Source: Alphaproteobacteria bacterium
Lineage (GTDB): Bacteria > Pseudomonadota > Alphaproteobacteria > Geminicoccales > Geminicoccaceae
Direction of reading: 5' to 3'
Length of the DNA: 64,000 nucleotides
Assembly (NCBI GenBank): GCA_026990035.1
Contig: JALSIM010000006.1
Location: 1 to 64,000 of the forward strand
Shown: positions 12,685-21,608 of the stretch, piece by piece
Numbering within the stretch: position 1 is the first letter of the stretch
How the letters are laid out: every line of letters starts with the position of its first letter
The notes under the pieces: generated by a model
What the model was told of the DNA's origin: nothing
What the model saw: the letters and a program-made list of their open reading frames with translations, nothing else
Database searches by the model: none
Program-made: the position numbers and the translations under genes

Positions 12685-12745
12685 TCTTCGTCCAGCCGCG
12701 ACCGGAAACGCCTCCGGAACCCCGGCCGCACGGGCCACGCGGCAT

Positions 12746-12774
12746 TTGACGCTGCGCAGTGGAAGTGGGATAGA
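12746..12774 (+). promoter_or_regulatory. Candidate promoter of the formaldehyde oxidation genes
   Basis: TTGACG (12746-12751), a 17-base spacer and GATAGA (12769-12774) stand about 60 bases before the dehydrogenase ATG. The -35 is near consensus and the -10 is weak. No regulator gene for formaldehyde sits beside it. Confidence 0.35.
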
Positions 12775-12833
12775 TCCGCCCATCGTCGGAGGTGCAGCCC
12801 GCAGAACGGGCGTTCACGAGGGAGGTCACGGCA

Positions 12834-13943
12834 ATGAAGACCAGAGCGGCGGTGGCGTTCGAGCCCGGCAAGCCTCTCGAGGTGGTGGAAGTCGATCTCG
12901 AAGGTCCGAAGGCCGGTGAAGTGATGGTCGAGCTCAAGGCCACGGGGATCTGCCACACGGACGAATTCACCCGCTCGGGCGCCGATCCCGAAGGGGTGTT
13001 CCCGGCCATTCTCGGTCACGAAGGCGCCGGCGTGGTGGTCGAGGTCGGCGAGGGCGTGACCTCGGTGAAGCCGGGAGACCACGTCATCCCCCTCTACACC
13101 CCGGAATGCCGGCAGTGCGAATACTGTCTGCATCCCAAGACCAACCTCTGTCAGGCGATCCGGGCGACCCAGGGCAAGGGGCTGATGCCCGACGGGACGA
13201 CCCGCTTCTCCTACAAGGGGCGGCCCATCTACCACTACATGGGCTGCTCGACCTTCTCCAACTACACCGTGCTGCCGGAGATCGCGGTCGCCAAGATCCG
13301 CGAGGACGCCCCCTTCGACACCGTCTTCTATGTGGGCTGCGGCGTCACCACCGGGGTCGGGGCGGTGGTCAACACCGCCAAGGTGGAACCCGGCTCGCGC
13401 TGTGTGGTGTTCGGTCTCGGCGGCATCGGCCTCAACGTCGTCCAGGGCCTCAAGCTGGTCGGCGCCTCGATGATCGTCGGCGTCGATCTCAACGACGGGC
13501 GCGAGGAATGGGGACGCCGCTTCGGCATGACCCATTTCGTCAATCCGAAGAAGGTGGAAGGCGATCTGGTCGCCCATTTGGTCGAACTCACCGGCGGCGG
13601 TGCCGATTACAGTTTCGAGTGCATCGGCAATGTCGAGGTGATGCGCCAGGCGCTGGAATGCTGCCACAAGGGCTGGGGCGAATCGGTGATCATCGGCGTC
13701 GCCGGCGCCGGTCAGGAAATCGCGACCCGGCCGTTCCAGCTCGTCACCGGCCGGGTCTGGCGGGGGACCGCCTTCGGCGGCGCCAGGGGGCGCACCGACG
13801 TGCCGAAGATCGTCGACTGGTACATGGCCGGGCAGATCCAGATCGATCCGATGATCACCCATCGCCTGAGCCTCGAGGAGATCAACAAGGCGTTCGATCT
13901 CATGCACGCCGGCGAGAGCATCCGAAGCGTCGTCGTCTACTGA
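12834..13943 (+). CDS. adhI: S-(hydroxymethyl)glutathione dehydrogenase / class III alcohol dehydrogenase
   Basis: 369 residues, zinc-dependent medium-chain dehydrogenase that oxidises the formaldehyde-glutathione adduct with NAD. Catalytic zinc ligands lie in GICHTDEF and GHEGAG; the structural zinc is held by four Cys in [17 protein letters not shown]. The nucleotide fold shows [14 protein letters not shown] followed by an acidic Asp (VGVDLND), which favours NAD. ATG 12834 follows GGGAGG at about 8 bases. S-formylglutathione hydrolase follows after 10 bases, which completes the pathway and confirms the role. The gene is also named frmA or flhA in other organisms. Confidence 0.93.
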   Translation: MKTRAAVAFEPGKPLEVVEVDLEGPKAGEVMVELKATGICHTDEFTRSGADPEGVFPAILGHEGAGVVVEVGEGVTSVKPGDHVIPLYTPECRQCEYCLHPKTNLCQAIRATQGKGLMPDGTTRFSYKGRPIYHYMGCSTFSNYTVLPEIAVAKIREDAPFDTVFYVGCGVTTGVGAVVNTAKVEPGSRCVVFGLGGIGLNVVQGLKLVGASMIVGVDLNDGREEWGRRFGMTHFVNPKKVEGDLVAHLVELTGGGADYSFECIGNVEVMRQALECCHKGWGESVIIGVAGAGQEIATRPFQLVTGRVWRGTAFGGARGRTDVPKIVDWYMAGQIQIDPMITHRLSLEEINKAFDLMHAGESIRSVVVY

Positions 13944-13953
13944 GGGGGCAACC

Positions 13954-14793
13954 ATGGAAACCCTCGAGGAGCACAAGTGCTTCGGCGGCGTCCAGGGCGT
14001 CTACCGGCATCGCAGCGAGGTCACCGGCACCGAGATGACCTTCGCGGTCTACCGGCCGCCCCAGGCCGAAGCGGGTCCGGTGCCGGTCCTCTGGTACCTC
14101 TCGGGCCTGACCTGCACCCACGAGAACGTGATGGTGAAGGCGGGGCTGCAGGGCCATGCCGCCCGCCACGGCCTCATGGTGGTGATGCCCGATACCTCGC
14201 CGCGCGGCGAAGGGGTGCCGGACGATCCCGAAGGGGCCTACGATTTCGGCCTCGGCGCCGGCTTCTATGTCGATGCCACCCGGGAGCCCTGGTCGCGCCA
14301 TTACCGGATGTACAGCTATATCGTACAGGAGCTGCCGGAGCTGGTGGCCGGGGAATTCCCCGCCGACATGGGCCGGCAGGGGATCACCGGCCATTCGATG
14401 GGCGGGCACGGGGCGCTGACCATCGCCCTCAAGAATCCGGGGCGCTTCCGCTCGCTTTCCGCCTTCGCCCCCATCTGTTCGCCGATGCGCTGTCCCTGGG
14501 GCCAGAAGGCGCTGTCGGGCTATCTCGGCGAAGATCGGAAGGCCTGGGAGGAATACGACGCCTGCGCCCTGATCGCCCGGGCCGCGGAGCGGCTGCCGAT
14601 CCTCGTCGATCAGGGGGATGCCGATCCCTTCCTCGAGGATCAGCTCAAGCCGGGCCTTCTGGAGGAGGCCTGCGCGAAGGCCGGCCATCCCCTCACCCTC
14701 AGGCTGCAGCCGGGCTACGACCATTCCTATTTCTTCATCGCCACCTTCGCCGGCGATCACCTGGACTGGCACGCCCGGGCGCTGGGCCGGTGA
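13954..14793 (+). CDS. fghA: S-formylglutathione hydrolase
   Basis: 279 residues, esterase D family, cytoplasmic. It hydrolyses S-formylglutathione to formate and glutathione. The nucleophile Ser148 sits in GHSMGGHGAL, the catalytic Asp in DQGDADPF and the His in YDHSYFF; WYLSGLTCTHEN is the family oxyanion signature. It directly follows the dehydrogenase that makes its substrate, with a short gap, so the two form an operon for formaldehyde detoxification or dissimilation. Confidence 0.95.
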   Translation: METLEEHKCFGGVQGVYRHRSEVTGTEMTFAVYRPPQAEAGPVPVLWYLSGLTCTHENVMVKAGLQGHAARHGLMVVMPDTSPRGEGVPDDPEGAYDFGLGAGFYVDATREPWSRHYRMYSYIVQELPELVAGEFPADMGRQGITGHSMGGHGALTIALKNPGRFRSLSAFAPICSPMRCPWGQKALSGYLGEDRKAWEEYDACALIARAAERLPILVDQGDADPFLEDQLKPGLLEEACAKAGHPLTLRLQPGYDHSYFFIATFAGDHLDWHARALGR

Positions 14794-14803
14794 GCTCCGG
14801 GAG

Positions 14804-15277
14804 ATGCGCCTTCCGTCGCTGCTCCCGCTCCTCGCGCTGATCGCCTTCGGCGCCCGGGCCGAAACCCTGTCGGGACCGGCCCGGGTGCTCACCGGCGACC
14901 GGCTGGAGGTGGCGGGACGCCTGTTGCGGCTCGCCGGCATCGATGCGCCGGAGCCGGGCCGGATCTGCAGCCGCGAGGGGCGGGAATACGATTGCGGTCG
15001 GATCGCCGCCACCGCGCTGATGGATCTCACCCTCGGCGTTTCCGTCGTCTGCGAGATCCTCGGGCCGGGCGATCCGGCGCCGGCCCGCTGTCGTCTCCCC
15101 GACGGCTACGACCTTTCGGAAGGCATGGTCTATACCGGCTGGGCGCTGGCCCGGCCGCGCGAGAACAACCCGTTGCGCGCGCAGGAGCAGATCGCCCGCG
15201 AGCGTCGCCACGGGCTCTGGCGGGGAAGATTCTCGCCGTCCCGGGAGCGGCCGGGCTCAGCGGCGTCGGAGAACTGA
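14804..15277 (+). CDS. Secreted thermonuclease-like (SNase-domain) protein
   Basis: 157 residues. MRLPSLLPLLALIAFGARA is a signal peptide. The domain shows RVLTGDRLEVAGRLLRLAGIDAPEPG, the start of the staphylococcal-nuclease fold, and the helix LRAQEQIARERRHGLWRG near the end. The ligand Asp in GIDAPE is present, but the usual catalytic Arg-Glu spacing cannot be confirmed, so nuclease activity is uncertain; such small proteins are common and uncharacterised in alphaproteobacteria. It starts 10 bases after fghA and overlaps the 3' end of the convergent prmA by 21 bases. Confidence 0.75.
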   Translation: MRLPSLLPLLALIAFGARAETLSGPARVLTGDRLEVAGRLLRLAGIDAPEPGRICSREGREYDCGRIAATALMDLTLGVSVVCEILGPGDPAPARCRLPDGYDLSEGMVYTGWALARPRENNPLRAQEQIARERRHGLWRGRFSPSRERPGSAASEN

Positions 15278-16204
15278 TCCGCGGCCGCCGCGAGGCTTCC
15301 GCAGCAGGAGCGTCGTCCAGCGATCGAGGCGGATCCGTCGGACCGGCCGCAGGCCGAGGAGGGTGTAGGCCCGCTCGACCCGATCGGCCTGCCGGTCGAG
15401 CAGGCCGGAAAGCACCGCGAGACCACCCGGCGCCAGCCGGTCACGGAGATCGCGGGCCATGGCGACGAGGGGATCGGCGAGGATGTTGGCGAGGATCAGA
15501 TCGAAGGGCGCCCGCCGGCCGACGAGAACGCCCCGGCAGCCCTCCGCCGGATGCACCGCGACCCGCCGTTCCACCCCGTTCTTGCGGAGGTTCTCGCGGG
15601 CCACCGACACGGCGACGGGATCGTTGTCCACCGCCACCACCCGGCAGGGCCAGAGCCCGGCGGCGGCGATCGCCAGAATGCCCGAGCCGGTGCCGAGATC
15701 GAGTACGGTTCGCGGCCGCCGCCGCCGGGCCAGCCAGTCGAGGGCCAGGAGACACCCGCGGGTGCTCGCATGCTCGCCGGAACCGAAGGCCAGCCCGGCC
15801 TCCAGTTCGATGGCCACGGCATCCGCCGGTACCCGGTGGCGCTCGCTCGCGGCGTGGACGAAGAAGCGGCCGATCCGGAGCGGTCCCCGCTGGGCGCTGG
15901 CGGCCTTCACCCAGTCCTCGGGCGGAACCTCCGTCACCGCGATCTCCCCGCTCAGCCGCCCGTCGGCGCCCGCGGCCGCGAGCAGATCGCGGATCCGCGC
16001 CACCTCCACCGGCTCGCGGAAATAGAGATCGAGCTGCCAGGAGACCGGCTCGTCGGCCTCGTCCACTTCCCTGGCGAAGGCGGCGACCGCCTCCGCCGCC
16101 TCTTCGAGGGCGTCGAGCAGCTCCGGTCCGAGTTCCCGCCCGAGGAGCAGCAGACCCGCCCGCCACAGGAAAGGACGGGCGAACGCGGGGCCTTCCCCGC
16201 TCAC
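15257..16204 (-). CDS. prmA: Ribosomal protein L11 methyltransferase
   Basis: 315 residues. The N-terminal L11-recognition region ends near WVKAASAQRGPLRIGRFFVH; then GLAFGSGEHASTRGCLL, the SAM motif VLDLGTGSGILAIAA, DNDPVAV and LILANILADPL define PrmA. It trimethylates several amino groups of L11. The GTG start at 16204 overlaps the TGA of the helicase gene as GTGA, so the two are translationally coupled. The end has a short basic tail (RGGRGSVLRRR). Confidence 0.9.
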   Translation of the reverse strand: MSGEGPAFARPFLWRAGLLLLGRELGPELLDALEEAAEAVAAFAREVDEADEPVSWQLDLYFREPVEVARIRDLLAAAGADGRLSGEIAVTEVPPEDWVKAASAQRGPLRIGRFFVHAASERHRVPADAVAIELEAGLAFGSGEHASTRGCLLALDWLARRRRPRTVLDLGTGSGILAIAAAGLWPCRVVAVDNDPVAVSVARENLRKNGVERRVAVHPAEGCRGVLVGRRAPFDLILANILADPLVAMARDLRDRLAPGGLAVLSGLLDRQADRVERAYTLLGLRPVRRIRLDRWTTLLLRKPRGGRGSVLRRR

Positions 16205-18447
16205 GCCGGCTCCACGAAGCTGTCGATGACCTTCTTGTGGCCGGCCTTCTCGAAGGCGATGCCCAGCTTGTTGCCCTCCACCGTCTCCACCCGGCCGTAG
16301 CCGAACTTGTCGTGGAAGATGCGATCGCCGATCTTGAACCGTCCCGGCGCCACCGGCGGGCGACTGGCCAGCAGCTCGGCCCGCCCCTCGATCACCTTGC
16401 CGAGCTCCGCCCGCCGCGACCGGAACCGGGCGATGCGCGGCGCGAAGGGAGCGCCGTCGAAATCCGGCTCGTAATCGGGCCGGGCGGCGGGATGGCGGTG
16501 GAGATGCTCGACATGGGCCGCGGGCAGCTCCTCGATGAAGCGCGACGGCACCGAACTCGACCACTGATTATAGATGCGGCGGTTGGCGGCGAAGCTGATG
16601 GTCAGCTTGCGGCGCGCCCGGGTCATGCCGACGTAGGCCAGCCGCCGTTCCTCCTCGAGCGCAGAGCCGCCGCCCTCGTCGAGGGCACGCTGATGGGGGA
16701 ACAGCCCCTCCTCCCAGCCGGCCAGGAAGACGCAGTCGAATTCCAGCCCCTTGGCCCCGTGCAGGGTCATCACGTTGACCATGTCGGCACCGGAATCGGT
16801 GCCGTTCTCCATGACCAGGGCGACATGCTCCAGAAAGGCCGGAATGCTGTCGAACTCCTCGATCGCCTGGACGAGCTCCTTGAGGTTCTCGAGCCGGCCC
16901 GGCGCCTCCGCCGAACGGTCGTTCTGCCACATCTCGGTGTAGCCGGATTCCTCGAGCACCAGTTCGAGGAAGGCGCGCGGCTCGAGCTCGCCGAACCGCC
17001 CCCGCCAGCGATCGAGGGTGGTCAGGAAGGCGGCGAGGGCGTTGCGGGTGCGGGTGGCCAGCTCGTCGGTCTGGCAGAGGCCGCGGGCCGCCGCGGTCAG
17101 GCTGGTGCCGGCCGCCCGGGCGGTCGCCCGCAGGAGCCGCAGGCTCGCTTCGCCGATGCCCCGCCGCGGCAGATTGACGATCCGCTCGAAGGCGAGATCG
17201 TCGTCGGGCTGGTACACCAGCCGCAGATAGGCGATGGCGTCGCGGATCTCCTGCCGCTCGTAGAAGCGCGGGCCGCCGATCACCCGGTAGGGCAGGCCCA
17301 TCTGGATGAAGCGTTCCTCGAAGGCCCGGGTCTGGAACCCGGCCCGCACGAGAACCGCGGTCTCGCCGAGAGCGCCGCCAGCCCGCTGCCAGGCCTCGAT
17401 CTCCTCACCGACGAAGCGGGCCTCCTCCTGATCGTCCCAGAGGCCCGCGATGCGCACCGGCTCGCCCTCCTCCCCTTCGGTCCAGAGGGTCTTGCCGTGG
17501 CGCGCCCGGTTGCGGGCAATGAGCCCGGAGGCGGCGCCGAGGATGTGGCCGGTGGAACGGTAGTTGCGCTCGAGGCGGATGATGGTGGCGCCGGGGAAAT
17601 CCTGCTCGAAGCGCAGGATGTTGCCGACCTCCGCACCCCGCCAGCTGTAGATCGACTGGTCGTCGTCGCCGACGCAGGTGATGTTGCGATGGTCCCGGGC
17701 CAGCAGTCGCAGCCAGAGATATTGGGCGATGTTGGTGTCCTGGTATTCGTCGACGAGAATCGCCCGGAACCGCCGTCGATAGTCCTCGAGCAGGTCCTCG
17801 TGCTCGGTGAACAGGGTGAGACCGTGCAGCAGCAGATCTCCGAAATCGCAGGCGTTGAGGGTGGTGAGCCGCTGCTGGTAGGCCCGGTAGAGCTCCACCG
17901 TCCGACCGAGGGCGAAATCGCCGACCTCCGAATCGGGTACCCGATCGGGCCTCCATCCCCGATCCTTCCAGCGTTGGATGATCGCCAGGAGAACCCGCGG
18001 CGCCCAGCGGCGCTCGTCGAGATCGGCGGCCTGGATCACCTGCCTGAGGAGGCGGAGCTGGTCGTCGGTATCGAGAATGGTGAAGTTCGATTTGAGGCCG
18101 AGGAGCTCGGCATGACGCCGGAGGATGCGCACGCCGATGGCATGGAAGGTGCCCAGCCACAGCCCCGCACAGGAGCGGCCGATGAGCTGCTCGACCCGCT
18201 CCACCATCTCGCGGGCGGCCTTGTTGGTGAAGGTCACCGCCAGCACCTGGCCCGGTCGTACCCGGCCGGTCACCAGGAGATGGGCGAGGCGCGCGGTCAG
18301 CACCCGGGTCTTGCCGGTGCCGGCCCCGGCCAGCACCAGGAGCGGCCCGTCCGTGGCCTCCACCGCCGCCCGCTGCTCCGGATTGAGCCCGGCGAGATGG
18401 GGGGGATCGCCGCTGCGGAGCGGCATCGGCTCGGGCTGCACCACCAT
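16201..18447 (-). CDS. uvrD: ATP-dependent DNA helicase UvrD/PcrA
   Basis: 748 residues, superfamily 1A 3'-5' helicase acting in nucleotide excision and mismatch repair. Visible motifs: LAGAGTGKTRVLTAR (I), ILVDEYQDTN (II), GDDDQSIYSWRGA (III), LERNYRS (IV) and NVMTLHGAKGLEFD (V). The C-terminal part, after a flexible linker near residue 640, reads FKIGDRIFHDKFGYGRVETV, the UvrD/PcrA tail that binds RNA polymerase. ATG 18447 is followed by the usual LNPEQRAAV start. It stands 25 bases after the ClC gene and overlaps prmA. Confidence 0.93.
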   Translation of the reverse strand: MVVQPEPMPLRSGDPPHLAGLNPEQRAAVEATDGPLLVLAGAGTGKTRVLTARLAHLLVTGRVRPGQVLAVTFTNKAAREMVERVEQLIGRSCAGLWLGTFHAIGVRILRRHAELLGLKSNFTILDTDDQLRLLRQVIQAADLDERRWAPRVLLAIIQRWKDRGWRPDRVPDSEVGDFALGRTVELYRAYQQRLTTLNACDFGDLLLHGLTLFTEHEDLLEDYRRRFRAILVDEYQDTNIAQYLWLRLLARDHRNITCVGDDDQSIYSWRGAEVGNILRFEQDFPGATIIRLERNYRSTGHILGAASGLIARNRARHGKTLWTEGEEGEPVRIAGLWDDQEEARFVGEEIEAWQRAGGALGETAVLVRAGFQTRAFEERFIQMGLPYRVIGGPRFYERQEIRDAIAYLRLVYQPDDDLAFERIVNLPRRGIGEASLRLLRATARAAGTSLTAAARGLCQTDELATRTRNALAAFLTTLDRWRGRFGELEPRAFLELVLEESGYTEMWQNDRSAEAPGRLENLKELVQAIEEFDSIPAFLEHVALVMENGTDSGADMVNVMTLHGAKGLEFDCVFLAGWEEGLFPHQRALDEGGGSALEEERRLAYVGMTRARRKLTISFAANRRIYNQWSSSVPSRFIEELPAAHVEHLHRHPAARPDYEPDFDGAPFAPRIARFRSRRAELGKVIEGRAELLASRPPVAPGRFKIGDRIFHDKFGYGRVETVEGNKLGIAFEKAGHKKVIDSFVEPA

Positions 18448-18472
18448 GATTCCGGCTTCTCCTCCTCCTCGC

Positions 18473-20242
18473 TCAGCAGCGGCCCCGTTCCTGTGCCCGC
18501 GCTTCCAGCAGCGCCCGGTTGTAGGCCTCGATGAGATCGCGCATTCGGACTTCGCCGACAAGGTGAAAATCCTGCCGGGAGCGGACCACCGGCACATGTT
18601 CGAGCTGGAAGGTGTGGCAGCGGCGGAAGGCCGCCGCCAGGTTCTCCCCGGGGAACAGGACCACCGGCAGGCGCCGGGCGAGATCTTCCGCCCGGAGCTT
18701 CCCCCGCCCGTCGGCGAACTCCGCTTCCACCAGATCCTCGAGGGTGATGGCCCCGAACAGGGTGCCGTCCGCCTCGACCACGAAGATCGGCCCGTGGCGG
18801 GCGTGGAAGCGGCGCTTGATCTCTTCCAGGGACGCGTCGCGCGGCACCTCGACATGATCGACCCGCATCACGTCGTGGACCCGGCGGCTGCGCAGCAGGG
18901 CGAGCTCCCGATGCCCCTCGACGTCGATCCCGCGGACGGCGAGCTGCCAGGTGAAGAAACTGTGGCCGTAGAGCTGGCGGGTGAGCAGGGAGGCCACGGC
19001 GACACTGGCCATCAGGGCGAAGGTGATGCCGTAATCGGTGGTCAGCTCGAAGATCATGATCACGGTCGAGACCGGTGCGCCGAGGGTGGCGGCGGCGAGC
19101 GCCCCCATGCCGAGGGTGGCGTAGACCCCCGGCCCCGAGGCGAGCTCGGGGAACACGGCGCCGGCGACGAGGCCGAAGGCGCCGCCGGTGAGCGCCCCGA
19201 CGGCGAGGCTCGGCGAGAAGATGCCGCCGCCGAAGCGGCTGCCGAGGCAGAGGGCGGTGGCGGCGGTCTTGACCACCGCCAGGAGGACGAAGCTCTCGAG
19301 CGGGAACTCCCCGTACAGGGCCCGGGTCGTCACCTGGTAGCCGACGCCGAGGATTTCGGGGAAGCCGATCGCCATCGTGCCGAGCAGCAGGCCGGCCAGC
19401 GCCGGCTGCAGCCAGGAGGGGATCGCCCAGCGCGCGTGCAGACGCCGGACGATGCCGATCGCCCAGAGCAGGGCGATCGCCACCCCGGCGGCGACGACAC
19501 CGAGGAGCAGGAAGGCCGGGACCTCCCAGAAGGAGGCGACGAAATGCGGCATGAGGCCGAAGGCCGGCTCGGCGCCGATGTGCACCCGGGTGACCACGGT
19601 CCCCACCAGGGAGGCGATCACCACCGGCGAGAAGGCGCCCAGCCCGTAATGGCCGACCACCACCTCGAGGGCGAAGAAGACCCCCGCGATCGGGGCGTTG
19701 AAGGCGGCGGCGATGGCCCCCGAGACGCCGCAGCCCAGCAGGGTGCGGGACAGCGAGGGGCCGAGATGGAGCCGCTTGGCGAACCAGGAGGCGAGGGTGG
19801 CGCCGAGATGGACGATCGGCCCCTCCCGTCCCACCGAGGCCCCGACCCCGATCGAGCTGGCGCTCAGGAAGGCGGCCGCGAGACCGGTCCGCAGCGGCAT
19901 CCGCCCGTTGCGGAGCGCGCAGGCCTCGATCACGTCGGCCACCCCTTGCGGCAGCGGTCCCGGCAGGAGGAACCGGGTGAGCAGGCCGAGCAGCAGCCCG
20001 CCGGCCGCCGGCACCGTCACCAGCAGCCACCAGGGGAGGTCGGCGGCGGCGACGGCGGGATCGCCCCCGCCCACGCCGTAGCCCAGCCGGACAACCAGCC
20101 GCACCAGTTCGCGGAAGGCGATGGCGGCGTAGGCCGCGGTCGCCCCGGCGAGGGCGGCGACCAGCAGCAGCAGCATCTGCTCGTTGCGCACGAGGCGGAG
20201 GAGGAAGGTACGGAGATGCAGGCCCGGGGGGCGGACGGCCAT
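18473..20242 (-). CDS. ClC-family chloride channel/antiporter with C-terminal CBS pair
   Basis: 589 residues: about 440 of ClC membrane domain, then two CBS motifs (VHDVMRVDHVEVPRDA to LEDLVEAEF, and ARRLPVVLFPG to RMRDLIEAY). The gating-glutamate motif VGREGP and the chloride motif GGGIFSPSLAVG are present. The first filter motif, normally GSGIP, reads QGVADV, so the filter Ser and Pro are missing, as in a ClC subgroup where anion selectivity may differ. TTGCCC-N17-TATGGT upstream is a likely promoter. uvrD and prmA follow on the same strand. Confidence 0.88.
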   Translation of the reverse strand: MAVRPPGLHLRTFLLRLVRNEQMLLLLVAALAGATAAYAAIAFRELVRLVVRLGYGVGGGDPAVAAADLPWWLLVTVPAAGGLLLGLLTRFLLPGPLPQGVADVIEACALRNGRMPLRTGLAAAFLSASSIGVGASVGREGPIVHLGATLASWFAKRLHLGPSLSRTLLGCGVSGAIAAAFNAPIAGVFFALEVVVGHYGLGAFSPVVIASLVGTVVTRVHIGAEPAFGLMPHFVASFWEVPAFLLLGVVAAGVAIALLWAIGIVRRLHARWAIPSWLQPALAGLLLGTMAIGFPEILGVGYQVTTRALYGEFPLESFVLLAVVKTAATALCLGSRFGGGIFSPSLAVGALTGGAFGLVAGAVFPELASGPGVYATLGMGALAAATLGAPVSTVIMIFELTTDYGITFALMASVAVASLLTRQLYGHSFFTWQLAVRGIDVEGHRELALLRSRRVHDVMRVDHVEVPRDASLEEIKRRFHARHGPIFVVEADGTLFGAITLEDLVEAEFADGRGKLRAEDLARRLPVVLFPGENLAAAFRRCHTFQLEHVPVVRSRQDFHLVGEVRMRDLIEAYNRALLEARAQERGRC

Positions 20243-20286
20243 CTGCTGCTTCGACGGTGAGGAGGCGACCCGGATCGGCCGCGCCC

Positions 20287-20315
20287 ACCATAGAGAGGAA
20301 CGCGGCGAAGGGCAA
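20287..20315 (-). promoter_or_regulatory. Candidate promoter of the ClC-uvrD-prmA group
   Basis: Minus strand: TTGCCC (20315-20310), 17-base spacer, TATGGT (20292-20287), about 45 bases before the ClC start. Each hexamer matches four of six consensus bases. The TTGCC type of -35 recurs before the dpp-like operon. Confidence 0.4.
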
Positions 20316-20348
20316 AGCGGGCGGCGGGCGTTCGCCGCCGCGGAGGAC

Positions 20349-21293
20349 TCAGATCTCGACCGCGAAACCGCTTTCGTCGGCGAACAGGGTGAAGCGGCCC
20401 TCGGCCACCGCCCCGGCCCAGGCGGCGGTGCGGACGAAGCCGCCGAAGGGATAGAAATGGACCCCGCGGAGGAGGCTTCCGGGATCCTCCATCCGCGCCC
20501 GGGCGAGGGCCAGGATCGGCCCGTCCGGGGCCGCCTGGCCGACGAGCTGCAGGAACCTCCCGCCGCTGCGCTGGAGAAAGCCCACCGAGGCCGAGACGCC
20601 GCACATGCGGGCGTATCGGAGGAGGCTCGTCACCGACGCCGGTCCGGCGAGACCGGCGCGGATCGGCAGCCGATTGCCGCTGGCTCGGATCTCCCGTTCC
20701 CAGGCGCCCAGCCGGACGCCGTCGAAAGTGAACTGGGTGACGAGCTCGACCGGGATCCCGGTACGGGCGCTCCAAGCGTTCTTGGCGGCCAGAGCGCGGG
20801 CGAGCTCCGCATCCGGAATGTCCGGGCTGCCCTCGGGATGGCCGGCGACATGGAGCCGCGTGTACCCCAGCTCCTCGAACAGCCCGGTGGCCAGGAGATC
20901 CATGGTCGAGGCGTAGGGACCGAGCGGCTTGCGGGCGCCGCCTGCGATCACCAGCGCCTCGCTCGCGCCGCAGGCCCGGGCGCCGCGCAGATGGTGCTGG
21001 AGGGTCGCTTCGGCGAGGAGATTGCGGGCCGCGACATGGGGCACCGGCCGCATGCCTTCCCGCGCGAGCCGCTCCACCACCGGCAGCACCGCATCCACCG
21101 TCTCGCCGGGAACGAAGGTCACGAACACCCGCGTCCCCGGTGGCAGCAGGGCGGCGAAGCTCTCGACCCTGGCCGCCTGCTTCGGGGTCACCTCGATCGA
21201 GAAGTCCCGCAGCAACTCGACGATCGCGGAGGCGAGATCGACCGGGCGCTTCGCGTTCGCTGTCGCCGCGGTGGCGAGACGGATCGAGGTCAT
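20349..21293 (-). CDS. Methylenetetrahydrofolate reductase family protein
   Basis: 314 residues with the MTHFR-type TIM barrel: RVFVTFVPGETVD, PHVAARNL (the HxxAR step of folate binding), VIAGGARKPLGP, LHVAGHPEG and QFTFDGVRLGAW are all family landmarks. It is divergent from canonical MetF: the N-terminal SxEFFPP motif is replaced by DFSIEVTPKQ. Such MTHFR-like proteins often accompany one-carbon or methyl-group catabolism genes. ATG at 21293. It is divergent from the transhydrogenase gene. The exact substrate is inferred only. Confidence 0.8.
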   Translation of the reverse strand: MTSIRLATAATANAKRPVDLASAIVELLRDFSIEVTPKQAARVESFAALLPPGTRVFVTFVPGETVDAVLPVVERLAREGMRPVPHVAARNLLAEATLQHHLRGARACGASEALVIAGGARKPLGPYASTMDLLATGLFEELGYTRLHVAGHPEGSPDIPDAELARALAAKNAWSARTGIPVELVTQFTFDGVRLGAWEREIRASGNRLPIRAGLAGPASVTSLLRYARMCGVSASVGFLQRSGGRFLQLVGQAAPDGPILALARARMEDPGSLLRGVHFYPFGGFVRTAAWAGAVAEGRFTLFADESGFAVEI

Positions 21294-21608
21294 GCGGCTG
21301 GTCTCCGCGCTGGCGGCCTCGGACCGGGGGATCCGCGCCTGCCCGAGAAATGGGGGAAGACGGGGGCTTCCGCTGTTCGGCCTACGACAGCGAATGTCCG
21401 ATCTCCGGCAGACCCGGATGGCCGCGTACAAACCGTTGCACGGGCACGAAGAACGGGGCGCCCCACGGTCCCGGAGCGGGGCTTGTTCTTTCCTCCGTGC
21501 GACATACTTTCGCGGTCCCGACGGGGGCCATCGTCCCGGCCCCCGGCCGGTGCTTGCGATCCCCCTTCCGCGGGCGCAATCTACGGCACATCCCGGCGGA
21601 GGGCGCAG
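21294..21608. other. Intergenic region between the MTHFR-like and transhydrogenase genes
   Basis: This 315-base divergent region holds no convincing gene. It contains a GGGGCGCCCC palindrome near 21456 and a stretch with CATACTTT near 21503, but no hexamer pair with good spacing for either flanking gene. It must contain at least one promoter. Confidence 0.5.

Noticed and set aside
10073-12919. A 948-codon open frame on the plus strand opposite the Fbp/Afu-like operon
   Set aside because: It is antisense to three genes with clear family motifs, is rich in Gly, Glu, Asp and Arg, has no recognisable domain and no ribosome site. Very high GC content creates such frames.
15257-16564. Longer prmA reading that would extend into the helicase gene
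   Set aside because: The sequence before 16204 is an out-of-frame reading of uvrD. The GTG at 16204 in a GTGA overlap gives the normal PrmA length.
18125-20260. A long plus-strand frame opposite the ClC gene
   Set aside because: Low-complexity Glu/Gly/His-rich translation antisense to a well-supported membrane protein; a composition artefact.
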